A stretch of 64,000 bases of DNA from Antedon bifida (taxonomy: Eukaryota > Echinodermata > Crinoidea > Comatulida > Antedonidae), in assembly GCA_963402885.1 (NCBI GenBank), contig OY727094.1, forward strand, positions 17,796,501 through 17,860,500, in the 5' to 3' direction. The position numbers and the translations under genes are program-made. This document shows positions 32,573-43,550 of the stretch, piece by piece (position 1 is the stretch's first letter; each line of letters starts with the position of its first letter). Under the pieces are notes generated by a model that had not been told where the DNA came from, did not search any database, and saw only the letters and a program-made list of their open reading frames with translations.

Positions 32573-33056
32573 CTTAAAAACAAAAGGTACAATAAATATT
32601 GTATAACTTCCTGTTTGTTTATATACTACATGATAGAAATTATACTCTATAAAATTTGAACAGTTTAATATGCACTAAGACTGTCTTATGAATACCTCAA
32701 TCATTACTTGAAATAAATTAAAGTCATAATAGCAGAGTACAAAGATGAAGGTATAATAATCTATATAGAATAATATACTACAGCAATTCATCACGAAAAA
32801 CAGATGACCGATTTTCATCAAATGCAACATTTGGTTTGATAAATATGTGGTACTATTAAGGTATATGCTTAGGCTTATAAGCCGATGCTCAAAAATGCGA
32901 CCAAAATTTAAACTTAGACATTTCTGCATATTCAGAAGTTTTTTCATTTATTATTATAAACACACAGAATATTGTTACAAAGCCTTTAAGAACCTTATAA
33001 ATTAGAGAGTTCAGTCATTCTGAAGGCTACTGTATCTTACGGTTTTATTTACTTAC

Positions 33057-33307
33057 TTTCAATTTTATCAGCCATATCTTTTTCCTCAGCTTTCCTGAGT
33101 GCTGCAACAAGTTCTGAACGCATGGACTTCTTAGTAACCTTAGCCTGCCATGCATCCAACATGTCAAAAGTCCTTTGAGCGTTGTTTTTATCTGGTAGTT
33201 CAAATGAATTTATATCTTCTTGTGTCATTCCAAGATTAGCTGCTATTAGTTTCCTTTTATTGTAGATGTTATTGGCAATGTAGAATAATTCTTTGGTTGT
33301 AATATCT
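33057..33307 (-). CDS. ROCO gene exon: N-terminal death domain
   Basis: Acceptor TTTATTTAG, donor ATTGAAA|GTAAGT. It encodes ITTKELFYIANNIYNKRKL, IAANLGMTQEDINSFEL, FDMLDAWQAKVTKKSMRSEL and VAALRKAEEKDMADKI. The LG-x-x-x-x-x-I, L-x-x-W and L-x-x-A-L-R-x-A-x-x-x-D-x-A steps are the death-domain fold. It links the ankyrin part to the GTPase and is diverged from the C-terminal array. Confidence 0.9.
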
Positions 33308-33696
33308 AAATAAAATAAAATATAAATATTATACTGTTTATAATATATTTTAATAAATCCTAAAATATTAGTATTTTGTTTGATTCTACCTACCCTTCTC
33401 AATGTCTAGATTTAAATTACCCAAATGTAATTTTGTGAAATGTTGACTTTTAATTTGTAAATGAAATAATAGTTCAATCACGCTAAACTCTTTTTTATTT
33501 CTTAAATGTAAATTAACATTTATATCATTTTTACAAGCAGTTTATTTTATAGATATTGTGAATACCAAACTTCTCCATAGCAAATAGAACAAAAAGACCT
33601 AATGTTATAGACCAAGATTAATTTTTTTATTCCTTTTTTTATTGGAAACAATAGCCCATATATATATGGGGCATTGAAATTGAAGAATATTCATAC

Positions 33697-33732
33697 CTGC
33701 CGATGTCATTTCGATGTAAGGTAAAGGTCCAC
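33697..33732 (-). CDS. ROCO gene 12-codon microexon
   Basis: Acceptor CTTGTTTAG, donor TCGGCAG|GTATGA, phases 1-1. It encodes GGPLPYIEMTSA when joined to the ankyrin exon upstream. Both borders fit, and its phases match those of both neighbours. It could be alternatively spliced without breaking the frame. Confidence 0.65.
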
Positions 33733-34171
33733 CTAAACAAGTAAAATGAATGTGTATATCAAGCTTTTCAGTGCAAAATTACAGATTGGAAATTATATAA
33801 ATATAAAGGACAAACATATTTTTAAATTTGGGACCAACATATAGATATTTATAACAGAATTAGTAGCACACAAAATGGAAAACATGATAAAATGCACAAC
33901 TGAAACCATATTACACATTGGCATGCCATGAAGTACCGTACGCCTTGTGTTAGATAACAAACCTAACGCTGCGAGTCTGAACATACCCTGTACCAACAGT
34001 AGTTGAGATGAGCCGCTATTTGAATCAATCTACTTTTTTTTTATAAATCATATTTTTTAATTTGTTTGACTATATGACTGACTACAAATACTACAGGATA
34101 AAAAGTGATCATTAATTCTATTTTTAGAAGTTCATGCTTTTATTTGTAGCACAATGTGTTTTTTAACTTAC

Positions 34172-34265
34172 CATTCAAAATTGCAAGTATTTCTGTTTTC
34201 TTCTGTTCACCATCGTATTTATCGCACACATTTTCATTATAGATATCAGATGCAGACTTTCCATT
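34172..34265 (-). CDS. ROCO gene exon: last ankyrin-like repeat
   Basis: Acceptor ATTGTCAG, donor TTGAATG|GTAAGT, phases 0-1. It encodes NGKSASDIYNENVCDKYDGE then QKKTEILAILN. The NGKSASDIY start corresponds to the D-G-x-T-P-x-D-x-A capping position of an ankyrin repeat, and the end forms the last helix. It closes the ankyrin block. Confidence 0.75.
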
Positions 34266-35299
34266 CTGACAATCAAAGTGTTTGTGATTTAAAATAACAA
34301 TATTAGCAATTCTAGTTTATAAGCATAAGTTCTGATAAATCCCCCAGCTACTCTTTTAAAAAAAAAATTAAAATTCAGCTTAATTTCATAATTTGCAAGA
34401 ACATACTAAACCAAAAGATAAGCAAAACTAAATAATACTAATATGTGAAATAACCCTGGCCATTAAAAAAAATCAAATTATGACAGACTAAATAAATATA
34501 TTTCATAATAGTTAGGCAAATTCTAGATATTTCAAAGGTCAATAACTTTACTTTTGTCAATATCTTAAAAAAAATGCCACTGGACTAAATCTACTTCCAC
34601 TCAGTGCGATTTTATGCATTAATATCACTAAACCCATTTGCCACGATATTTTTCCCAGGGTGCCGGACACATTAATTCAAAGCATGATGTGAAATCAGCT
34701 GAAATAAAATATTTATGGGGTTTTTTGGCCAAAATCATTTCATAAGCCATGTAATAACCACACATGCCATTAGATCTAAACTAATTAAATACATGCTCTG
34801 AAAGAATTTGAACAAAATTTTTTTTCATTTTTGGTCTAAATCATGTAGCTTACTTAAATAGTCCAAAAGTAACCTGCAACTGAAATAAATGTTAATGATG
34901 AGCAACTGAGAAGATAAATTTAATATCAAATGATATGTCAACAACTATAATTTAAAGAAATATAGAACAAATACTTATGTAGTTTCATTATTTATATTAT
35001 ATGTATTTAATTATATAACATATACTTCAGTATACAGTTAAATATGAGACTAAAAGTAAAAATAATGGAAGCATGCTGTTTAAACAATTCAATTTAGATT
35101 TACAATTTAACAATACAATGTGAATACTGTAATGGAAAAATAAAAAAGAAATGTTAATCACTATAAATATATACGATATTTCTGTAATTAATTCCATCAA
35201 ACAAATATACAGGAACATGTGAGGAGGTGGATGGGCAATAGACTGCTCGAGGGTCAGACAAGAAGAAAATAGCCTGTAATATTTTCAATGATAATTCTC

Positions 35300-35333
35300 C
35301 TGAGGACGATCAAAGCATATTGATCGAAACGTC
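35300..35333 (+). other. Hammerhead-like or Penelope-type terminal motif
   Basis: CTGAGGA, then CGATCAA / TTGATCG arms around a 6-base loop, then AAACGTC. The layout CTGAnGA-stem-(G)AAACGTC recurs in animal genomes near Penelope-like element ends, some of which encode hammerhead ribozymes. I see no Penelope reverse transcriptase nearby, and one core position depends on how the stem is drawn. Confidence 0.35.
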
Positions 35334-35515
35334 GAGAAAATCAACAGTTTTTTTCAGAACTAATATACATGGTGTACCGCAAACTTTATATCAACAAACA
35401 ATAATAAACCTTTTTGTTTCTATTTGTTATATTTTATATAACTTTTTAAAAAAAAGAATAGAACTAAACTTTATTATTAAAATAATTGCATTGCAGTACT
35501 TAATAACAAACTAAC

Positions 35516-35632
35516 CTTATTTTTCTTGCTAATGTCCATACGTCCTTCCTTTATGAAGAACACAAAGGCATTTTTGTGTTCTTCATAAGTTAACTTTTCT
35601 CAAGCAATTATATGCAGAGCATTGTCTCCATT
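35516..35632 (-). pseudogene. ROCO gene ankyrin exon with an in-frame TGA
   Basis: Acceptor TTTTTTCAAG, donor AATAAG|GTTAGT, phases 0-0, 39 codons. It reads NGDNALHIIA, stop, EKLTYEEHKNAFVFFIKEG, then RMDISKKNK. The TGA (35600-35602) sits where ankyrin repeats have A-A-R-E-G, so it probably derives from CGA (Arg) by a CpG transition. Everything else in the exon is well kept, which argues for a recent change, a polymorphism or a base error. If real, it would cut the protein before the death domain and GTPase, unless the exon is skipped (117 nt, frame-neutral). Confidence 0.75.
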
Positions 35633-36528
35633 CTTGAAAAAAGTGAAAAAAAAACAAAGTGCACAAGCTGTACTAATACTGTGAATATTATATTTTGATT
35701 GTACATACAACCCTTTAATATAAACTCTCCAATGTCATTTACGAAACATGGATGATTTATAAATGATATAATCAAAACCTACTGAATGTTTACCATTACT
35801 TATCTATCATTTGATTGATTATATTGATTGATTATATTTACTGAATACAAAAAGAGCATATTTATTTAGCAAGATATCTGGAGAGAAAAAACCTTTTCAT
35901 TTAAAGGACATAGTTCTTTAGTGAAATTTCAATATACTTTGCAAATTGCAGACGATAAAAATGGTATACTTGGATATCAGTTATAATACTTTATGTTTGA
36001 TTCAGCTTAGAATGCTATACAAAAGCTTCTTGTCAGCTTTTTAAACTATTTTACATCAAATCTTTTTGAATCAAAAGATAAAATATTTGGTTTTATCTCA
36101 ATATCTCTATGGTTTTATATACTTTTTGCTTTAAGATTCTATAAATAGGTTGGTGAATTTACAGTGGAATCAATAATACCTACAATAATATCATGGCACT
36201 AGCCAGGTACAGATATAGGAAGTTTGCATAGAGTGTGGTACACAAATAGAATGCACTAATTTGAGGATAACAAATATAGGCCTAAAGAACATTTAACATT
36301 CAGGATTGAATGGTGGTAGCTGATCAACTTGGATAATAATATGGTAAAAAAAAATCCAGATTATTCTGTCCTAGTGATGGAGCGAAATGGTGAGGGGGTA
36401 GGTGCAGCAAATAGTATAATCCTCAGAGTTTTGTGTAATACCTGCATACACTGTGATATTTGCAATACGATGCAATAATACATGCATAATTATGTGAAAT
36501 TACTAGATAGACTGTGTATACAACTTAC

Positions 36529-36627
36529 TTTGTTTTGCTGGTTCACATTTGAACCAGCATCAACTAATATCATACAGCATGCAGTTTGACCATTGGCTGC
36601 AGCCTCCAATAGTGGTGAATTTCCATC
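36529..36627 (-). CDS. ROCO gene exon: ankyrin repeat
   Basis: Exactly 99 nt, phases 0-0, acceptor ATTTTTTTAG, donor AACAAA|GTAAGT. It encodes DGNSPLLEAAANGQTACCMI then LVDAGSNVNQQNK, a full 33-residue ankyrin repeat. One-repeat-per-exon in phase 0 makes these exons easy to duplicate or lose. Confidence 0.92.
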
Positions 36628-37891
36628 CTAAAAAAATAGATTATAATATGTCATACAACAAACCTCTTTAGCAATGCACAGTAGAAGCATGACCATTAAT
36701 AATTGTGGTATATTTAAAAATATTTTTTAATATATATTGTTAGATTATTTAATTTAATCATGATCATAATAAAAAGTTTACCCAGTGAAGATATACATTA
36801 TTGAATATTTTGAATGTTAAATGTTCTTTAGGCCTATATTTATTATTTTTTCAAAAATAAAGTACATATTTTAATGTTTATTGTGCAAACATGATGTTTT
36901 TCATCGCTATTATATTGTAACTATCTATATATTTTGGTATTAATATGTTATAAGTAATATAAATAATCAAAACACATATGACCATTGTAAAACTTTTGAT
37001 GAAGTGTTATAAATTGCACTAAATGAATCAATGGTTAAAATGTCTAAAATGGCATTTCAACTAAGTATTAAATAGGCTGTGTACATCATAAGTTAACAGT
37101 TTTTAGTCTCATTAAGCTTTATACTGTAGCTCCATGATTTGGTAGACTGCAATTGTATTTTAAGAACAGCACAAAAATATAAATACAATTGAAAGTTTTT
37201 AATGTAAATGATTTCAATTTACATTGGCAAATCTCACTCTGAATACATTTAACCATTTCACATTAAACATCAGTGTGGTAAAAGACCTACTTGACAAACA
37301 ATAAATTATATGGACACATTTAATATTAAAAACTCATTATAATCCAGCATTTGAGCAGAGAAATATTATTGAGAAAGGTTTTCAATTAATTTTCTCCCTG
37401 TCACCTTATTCAATCTGTGACAATTGTATTTATCATGGCTCTGCACAACCATGAACAAACATCAGAATGGTTGTCAATATTATAATTATTAATAAAGGAC
37501 AAAATAAAATCTGATCCCATCATAATGCACTTTTATATGATGATCTAGCAAACTCAAGTAGAATAATATAGGTGGTTTCTTGTGTCTTGTGCCTTGTGTT
37601 GGAAGGCATTGGATAATAAGACACAAAAAGGTGTACAACTGGTGTCTTTAGCTGTGATTGACACGCTGCACTATCATAGACGGGTAGATGTTATTGTGTA
37701 TTAAATAATTTAAAAAAGAGATGATAGCATTCAGTTTATTCTATTAAAAAAAGTGGTAGGTTATATAGGTTATACGATAATGTTACTATTGTAGTTTTAA
37801 TGGAATGAAACTATGTTATGGAATGAATCTACAAAGGCATAGTATTATTCGCTGTTTAAACACTGTATTCATGTTGGATAAGGTATTCAGA
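36628..37891. other. Intronic stretch, nothing recognised
   Basis: AT-rich intron DNA between the 36.6-kb ankyrin exon and the TTAA-flanked MITE. No gene, repeat array or RNA found. Confidence 0.4.
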
Positions 37892-37895
37892 TTAA

Positions 37896-38522
37896 AGTAC
37901 CCTTCCCTACGTTTTTTAGATCTAATTTAAGATCACAAACTATATTTAATGTAAAAATAATACTATATGGTCCTATTGCGATAACTTTTTTCGTCTTTAA
38001 ACGGTTAAAAATGTGAAAAATAAGTCAAATCTAATAATTATAGCGGCCCGCTATAAATCCCAAAATGCATTGCGCGCGGATTGATATTTTTGTTTTTCAC
38101 CTGTAATTCGCCCACTTTTCGATCGGTCGTGAGGCCTAAACAAATGGAAGACTCCCAACTTTTCAGCGAAAACACCGGGTTTTCCCCAATTTGTATCAAA
38201 CGGAGTCTGGCAAAAATAGAAAGACAATTAATGCAGCAACTATACAACGTCAGGCTAGGTATATAGCTAGCGTACGATGTTCGTACGTTACCGATGTTTA
38301 CCAGCTAGGCCTACAAAACTAAGCCTAGCTAGGCTAGGCCTAAGACCGTCCACGAGAGGTCGATCTCCGCGAGCTACTTAGGTAGTGCATTGTTTCTCAC
38401 TTTTTATCATAATTTACCATAAAACGTACATTTAAGACAAGGAATGACATGGTTTTATGTTTTTAAAGTGATAAATATGTATTATTTTCCAAAAAACGTC
38501 CAAAATTGCAGGGAAGGGGTCT
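37896..38522. mobile_element. piggyBac-like MITE, copy 1 (TTAA-flanked, ~0.63 kb)
   Basis: It is bounded by TTAA (37892-37895 and 38523-38526). Terminal inverted repeats: left AGTACCCTTCCCTACG, right (reversed) AGACCCCTTCCCTGCA. The interior is AT-rich at the ends and has CTAGGCCTAGC-rich DNA in the middle. About 28 bases (around 38310-38340) are absent from copy 2. No transposase is encoded. It lies in an intron of the ROCO gene. Confidence 0.8.
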
Positions 38523-38664
38523 TTAAGGTGTATTAGTAGGCATGTTAAGGTGCATATTTTAGGCAAATCCTTCAAATTGTGATAACATTTTGAAACTTTG
38601 CACAGTTATTCATTAGGGTGTCAAAAACATGAAATGGAAGGGTTGCACAAAATTTGGTGAGGGG

Positions 38665-39600
38665 AAAGCCGCCATTTTGGATTTCAAAATGGCGGACCCC
38701 AAATGTTCACTTTTCAGGTATATCTCTTCTGAAGAGGCACCTAGAGTTCTGATTTTAGGTGCAAATTATATGGTAGTGGGGTCACCAAACATATGGGTAT
38801 AACTAACATTTTGATTGCATGGCGGCCATGTTGGATTTCAAAATGGCGGACCCCAAATGTTCACTTTTCATGTATATCTCTTCTAAAGAGGCACCTAGAG
38901 TTCTGATTTTAGGTGCAAATTATATGGTAGTGGGGTCACCAAACATATGGGTATAACTAACATTTTGATTGCATGGCGGCCATGTTGGATTTCAAAATGG
39001 CGGACCCCAAATTTTCACTTTTCAGGTATATCTCTGCTAAAAAGGCACCTAGAGTTCTGATTTTAGGTGCAAATTATATGGTAGTGGGGTCACCAAACAT
39101 ATTGGTACAGTATAACTGACATTTTGATTGCATGGCGGCCATGTTGGATTTCAAAATGGCGGACTTCAAATTTTCACTTTTCAGGTATATCTCTGCTAAA
39201 AAGGCACCTAGAGTTCGGATTTTAGGCGCAAATTATAATGGTAATGGGGTCACCAAACATATTGGTATAACTAACATTTTGATTGTATGGTGGCCATTTT
39301 TGATTTCAAAATGGCGTACCCCAAATTTTCACTTTTCAGGTATATCTCTGCTAAAAAGGTACAGAGTTCTGATTTTAGGTGCAAATTATATGGTAATGGG
39401 TCACCAAACATATTGGTATCTAACTAACATTTTGATTGCATGGCGGCCATTTTGAATTTCAAAATGGCGAACTCAAAATGTTTCAGTACGGTACCTACAG
39501 TTATAAATTTAGGTACAAAGTATAATATGGTATTGAGGTCAACAAACATATTGGTATAACGTCTTTGATTGCATGGTGGCCATTTTGAATGTAAATCAAA
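38665..39600. repeat. ~155-bp satellite, about six copies
   Basis: Units begin near GGCGGCCATGTTGGATTTC and contain AAAATGGCGGACCCC, TTTTCAGGTATATCTC, CACCTAGAGTTCTG and GGGTCACCAAACATAT. Spacing is about 153-159 bp; the last unit is shorter. Divergence rises towards the right end. It adjoins the MITE at 37896-38522. Confidence 0.92.
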
Positions 39601-39830
39601 TTTGTTAAATTTAAGATGCTGAATAATTAGACAATTTATTAAAATTGAAAATAAGAAAAAATATGAAGGTATTAACAAGTAGCCTCTATACCATAATAAA
39701 ATAATTACATTCTTAGGCTGCATTTTGTGCTATTCTGTTTGAGGAACAAGCATTTTAAACTAAAATGAAGAATAAATATTTAGGATTCTGATCACACATG
39801 GTTTTCAATACAAAAATTAATTTAACTTAC

Positions 39831-39913
39831 ATTATTTTGTTGGTCTACTGCTGCTGCCAAGTCTACTAATGTTTGGCAGACATTGACGTGACCAAATCGT
39901 GCACCCAAACATT
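39831..39913 (-). pseudogene. ROCO gene degenerate ankyrin exon
   Basis: Donor AATAAT|GTAAGT is good, and ARFGHVNVCQTLVDLAAAVD then QQNN is the second half of an ankyrin repeat. The expected first ~8 residues (D-G-x-T-P-L-H) are missing. The only acceptor-like AG (39914-39915) would give 83 nt, which does not fit the phase-0 pattern of the other ankyrin exons. It is probably a relic or an alternatively entered exon. Confidence 0.6.
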
Positions 39914-39929
39914 CTATTTCCCATATGTA

Positions 39930-42900
39930 TGGATGCATGCAATAACAAAAACAGACAAAAATGCAAAGCGGGGAATTTTGGCCTCATTGGCCGCAAAATT
40001 GGATCAAAGATTTTGGATAATGATATAACATTCCTAGTACAATTGGGTCATTTTGATGTACCACATTTGTATACAGTAGATGTGTGAAATGGGAACAATT
40101 TATATAAACAAACAAACTATTATAGGTCGAATAATAAAAATGTTACGGTTATGGTATTAAAGTCTCCTTTGAACATGATACATATTTGAGTGTATAGCTA
40201 CAAACGAATATCAATATATTATCTACAATTGTAACTCAAAGTATTGATATGGATTGCCATGGTAAAGGTCCTCGTCAAATTCATTTACACAATTATTATT
40301 TAAAGAATAAGGCACTGTAATCAATAACTATTTAAAAGAGTACCCATGGGACTACAGAGGTGATTACTGAGTAATAATTGCATGTAATAAGTTTATTTGT
40401 CCCAACATTTAGTCTGTCCATTTGTCTGTAAGTCTGTCCAATTTTTTTGTAAATTAAATCAAACAAATTGACCAATCACAATGTGATGGATTATCCGAAC
40501 TGTTGCTTGTTATTGGTCAACTCACTTGCATAGCGTCTACATTGTGTTGACAACCAAAGTAAACCAAGTTTTATTTCTGTTTGACTATTTTTTGCTTTTA
40601 ACAAAAAGCAAATATATCACCGTCAACTAGCACTGTATGTTTGATAGGCTTTATACCAGTTTTATGTATTATCATCAAAGGTAGTATATAGTATAGAATT
40701 ACCAATTTATTTGTATTTTAGTTATTCTGGGTTTTTTTTAGGCTTCATCATCCAAATCTATTTAGTCTGAATTAATTTGAATGTTAATGTAAGAGGCTGA
40801 ATGTAATGACAAAGACTATTATTGTTTTACAGTAGAATGAAACTATAAGAATGAAATTGTCAGTCCTAAATGAATATATATGATGGAAAGAAAGACATTT
40901 TAAAAATCAAAAATTTTGGTAAAGGGTGAATGAGTAGAATGTATGACTGACATGACTCAGAAGCCTGATTCTAAGAGGTCTCTGTTGACTATACATTTAC
41001 AACAAAAATGAAAATACTGACAATGATTAGTACTACTGTATTAGCTGTTGCACGTAGTGTGCTGTTGACAGTGACAGTACTGTAGACAAAGGGGACGGTA
41101 AATGAAAGGATACGGTAATCTACACAAAATAATAATCATGTACAGTATACTGAGCATACTCTGTTCTGTTCATTATCAGGACTTATATTTGGTCGATTTA
41201 ACATTCAATCCAATGGACGGAGTACAGTTCATTGCGTCATTTTGAAACTTTGCAACAATAAAAAATAAGTGTACAGTACGCAAAGGGAATACACATTGTA
41301 GTTTTTCATTTTTAGTTAAACTTAATTAAAACATCATATCTTGTTATTATTGTATATTATATAATACCTCGTGAGGGAGAATTGAAAACATCAGACAGTC
41401 GAAGGTTCAGGCAAGCTCATTGAAAAAAAAGGTAATTTTCAAAGAATACCAAAGATGGAGTTAAAAAAAATTTTTGGGGTGTCTACCCATCGAGTAATAC
41501 AATTATAAAATAATAAACTAACCCTCCTACTGTATTTTGAATGCTACAAATTGAAATGATTATCTATTTGTAATAATTATACTCCAGGAATATTAAATAT
41601 TCTAAATTGTATTGAACAATTTGAATTAATTAAATAAATTTGTCTATTTCTGATGATCTTATGATTTATTATTAAATTCCTTTTACATATCACTATTACA
41701 TACTGTCATGTGAATAACCTTAGTGTAGAGAACCCAAATTCTTATTTACAGTAAAATTAAAGTGCTATGGACATCTCTGAGTGAAGACATATACTTTGCT
41801 CTGCATAATATTTAATTCCCAACAGTTGATCATTTTGCAAGTCTAAAGTCATTACACTAAGAATATAAGCCTGAGTATTCCATAACCAATTAATAGTGCT
41901 TTATCTGGAACTATGAATACAAGAAAACTGAGCCTACTGAACATGCTATGAATAAAAAAATGTTGAATGAATGCATTGAGTGGTGAAATGGGTAGCTTAC
42001 CAGCTGACATAAATACTAGGATTGACTTGGGAAAGAGCATCACTAAAGCAAGGCTAACAAGCATTGCTAAACAGAAATGTTATGGAACTTCAAAGTAAAA
42101 CTAAGGATAAATTTAAAGCTACAACGGATAGTTTGACATGAATGTGTGAAACATCAAATCTAAACAGGATACTTTAGCTACATGGAAGCTGAATTGCTAC
42201 GAGTTGAAAGGCATTCTAGAAGCTACAGCCTAAGATTTGGTAAAATCACAGAAAAGATCCAATGCAACTTGTAAAGGACATATTTAAAACTGATCTTGAC
42301 TTAAATAATATTTCGAACTGGAAAAACAACCTTTATGTGATAGATGATCTGCCGGCTGCCAACATCCAGAAAAAGCATTTAATAAAGGAAAATGATTAAA
42401 AATGGTAATCTTTACACATATACTATATGTTGGTAATGATTTACAGTAGGTAGGTACAATGTACAATGTGTATTGTTTATGATTTAGAAATCCTTCTAAA
42501 CAAATCACCATCTTTGTCATACACATAATGTATTTAATAAAAATGTTATGAACATTCCAGAACACAATTATTGTTTTTTTTTATTACAAAATATGATCAG
42601 ATTTATAATTGACAAAACAACTATATGTGATTCGCTTTTTATAAATCAATAAAACAAAAAAGAATTCTATAATTGGCTTTATTTACAAGTCAACTGAAAT
42701 CTAATAACATAGAACATTTTGCTGTTATTATGAATTAATTGTTTTCAAGATTTAAATCATGAAGGTTTTGTAATATTGTGGGAGAATTCAACATTGTTTT
42801 AATCAAATTTAATAAGCATAATCTAATTAATAATTATTTTATATCATCTTATCAACTATTGTACTTTTTTCCCTACGATTTCTAAACCAACGAGAATTAC

Positions 42901-43468
42901 AAAAACTAATGCAGAACTTATTGGTCATTTTTACAGATCAATAGGCCTACCAATTTTGATATTTTATCAGGATTACAATTCAGACATCTCTGATCATTTA
43001 CCTATTTCAAAATAATTGATTATGATTAACTTTAAATAAGGTTGACGTTCCTGACCATTCATACTGAATTTGAGATATAGGTGTATTTTGCTTTTATCTT
43101 TCTCAAACTGATTGGTCTAAACTATACTAATGTTGGATAATTTTTTTTATATACTTTTTGCAGTTCAAGAAAAAACAAAACACTAAAACAACTATGGATG
43201 ACACCCCTCTACTCACCCCACCTAAATAAATTTAGTAAACATAAGCATAAACTTTAACAAATTCATAAATTTTTCGATATTTCAAGATATAAAAAGTATA
43301 GCAACATTATTACTGCACTGTCAAAAAAAATGCTACGAAACTAAATTCAATCAGATTAAATGTAACATAAAAAATGAGAAGTAATACAGTCTATAATTAA
43401 TCCTGGTAAAGAAAGTAGAAATACACCTCATGTTAAAAAAATTGATGATGAATTTATGATACAAACCT
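39930..43468. other. Intronic stretch, nothing recognised
   Basis: About 3.5 kb of AT-rich intron DNA between two ankyrin exons. No further ankyrin-type frame, RNA gene or repeat array was seen. The open frames on both strands are short and featureless. Confidence 0.4.
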
Positions 43469-43550
43469 AATTATTTATTTACTTGATTTACTTGATTTAC
43501 TTGATGTTGAGACTTTTAAAGCCGAAGCTTGTGTGTCCCTCGACGTTTTC

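Noticed and set aside
39132-39455. 107-residue plus-strand frame
   Set aside because: Reads the 155-bp satellite.
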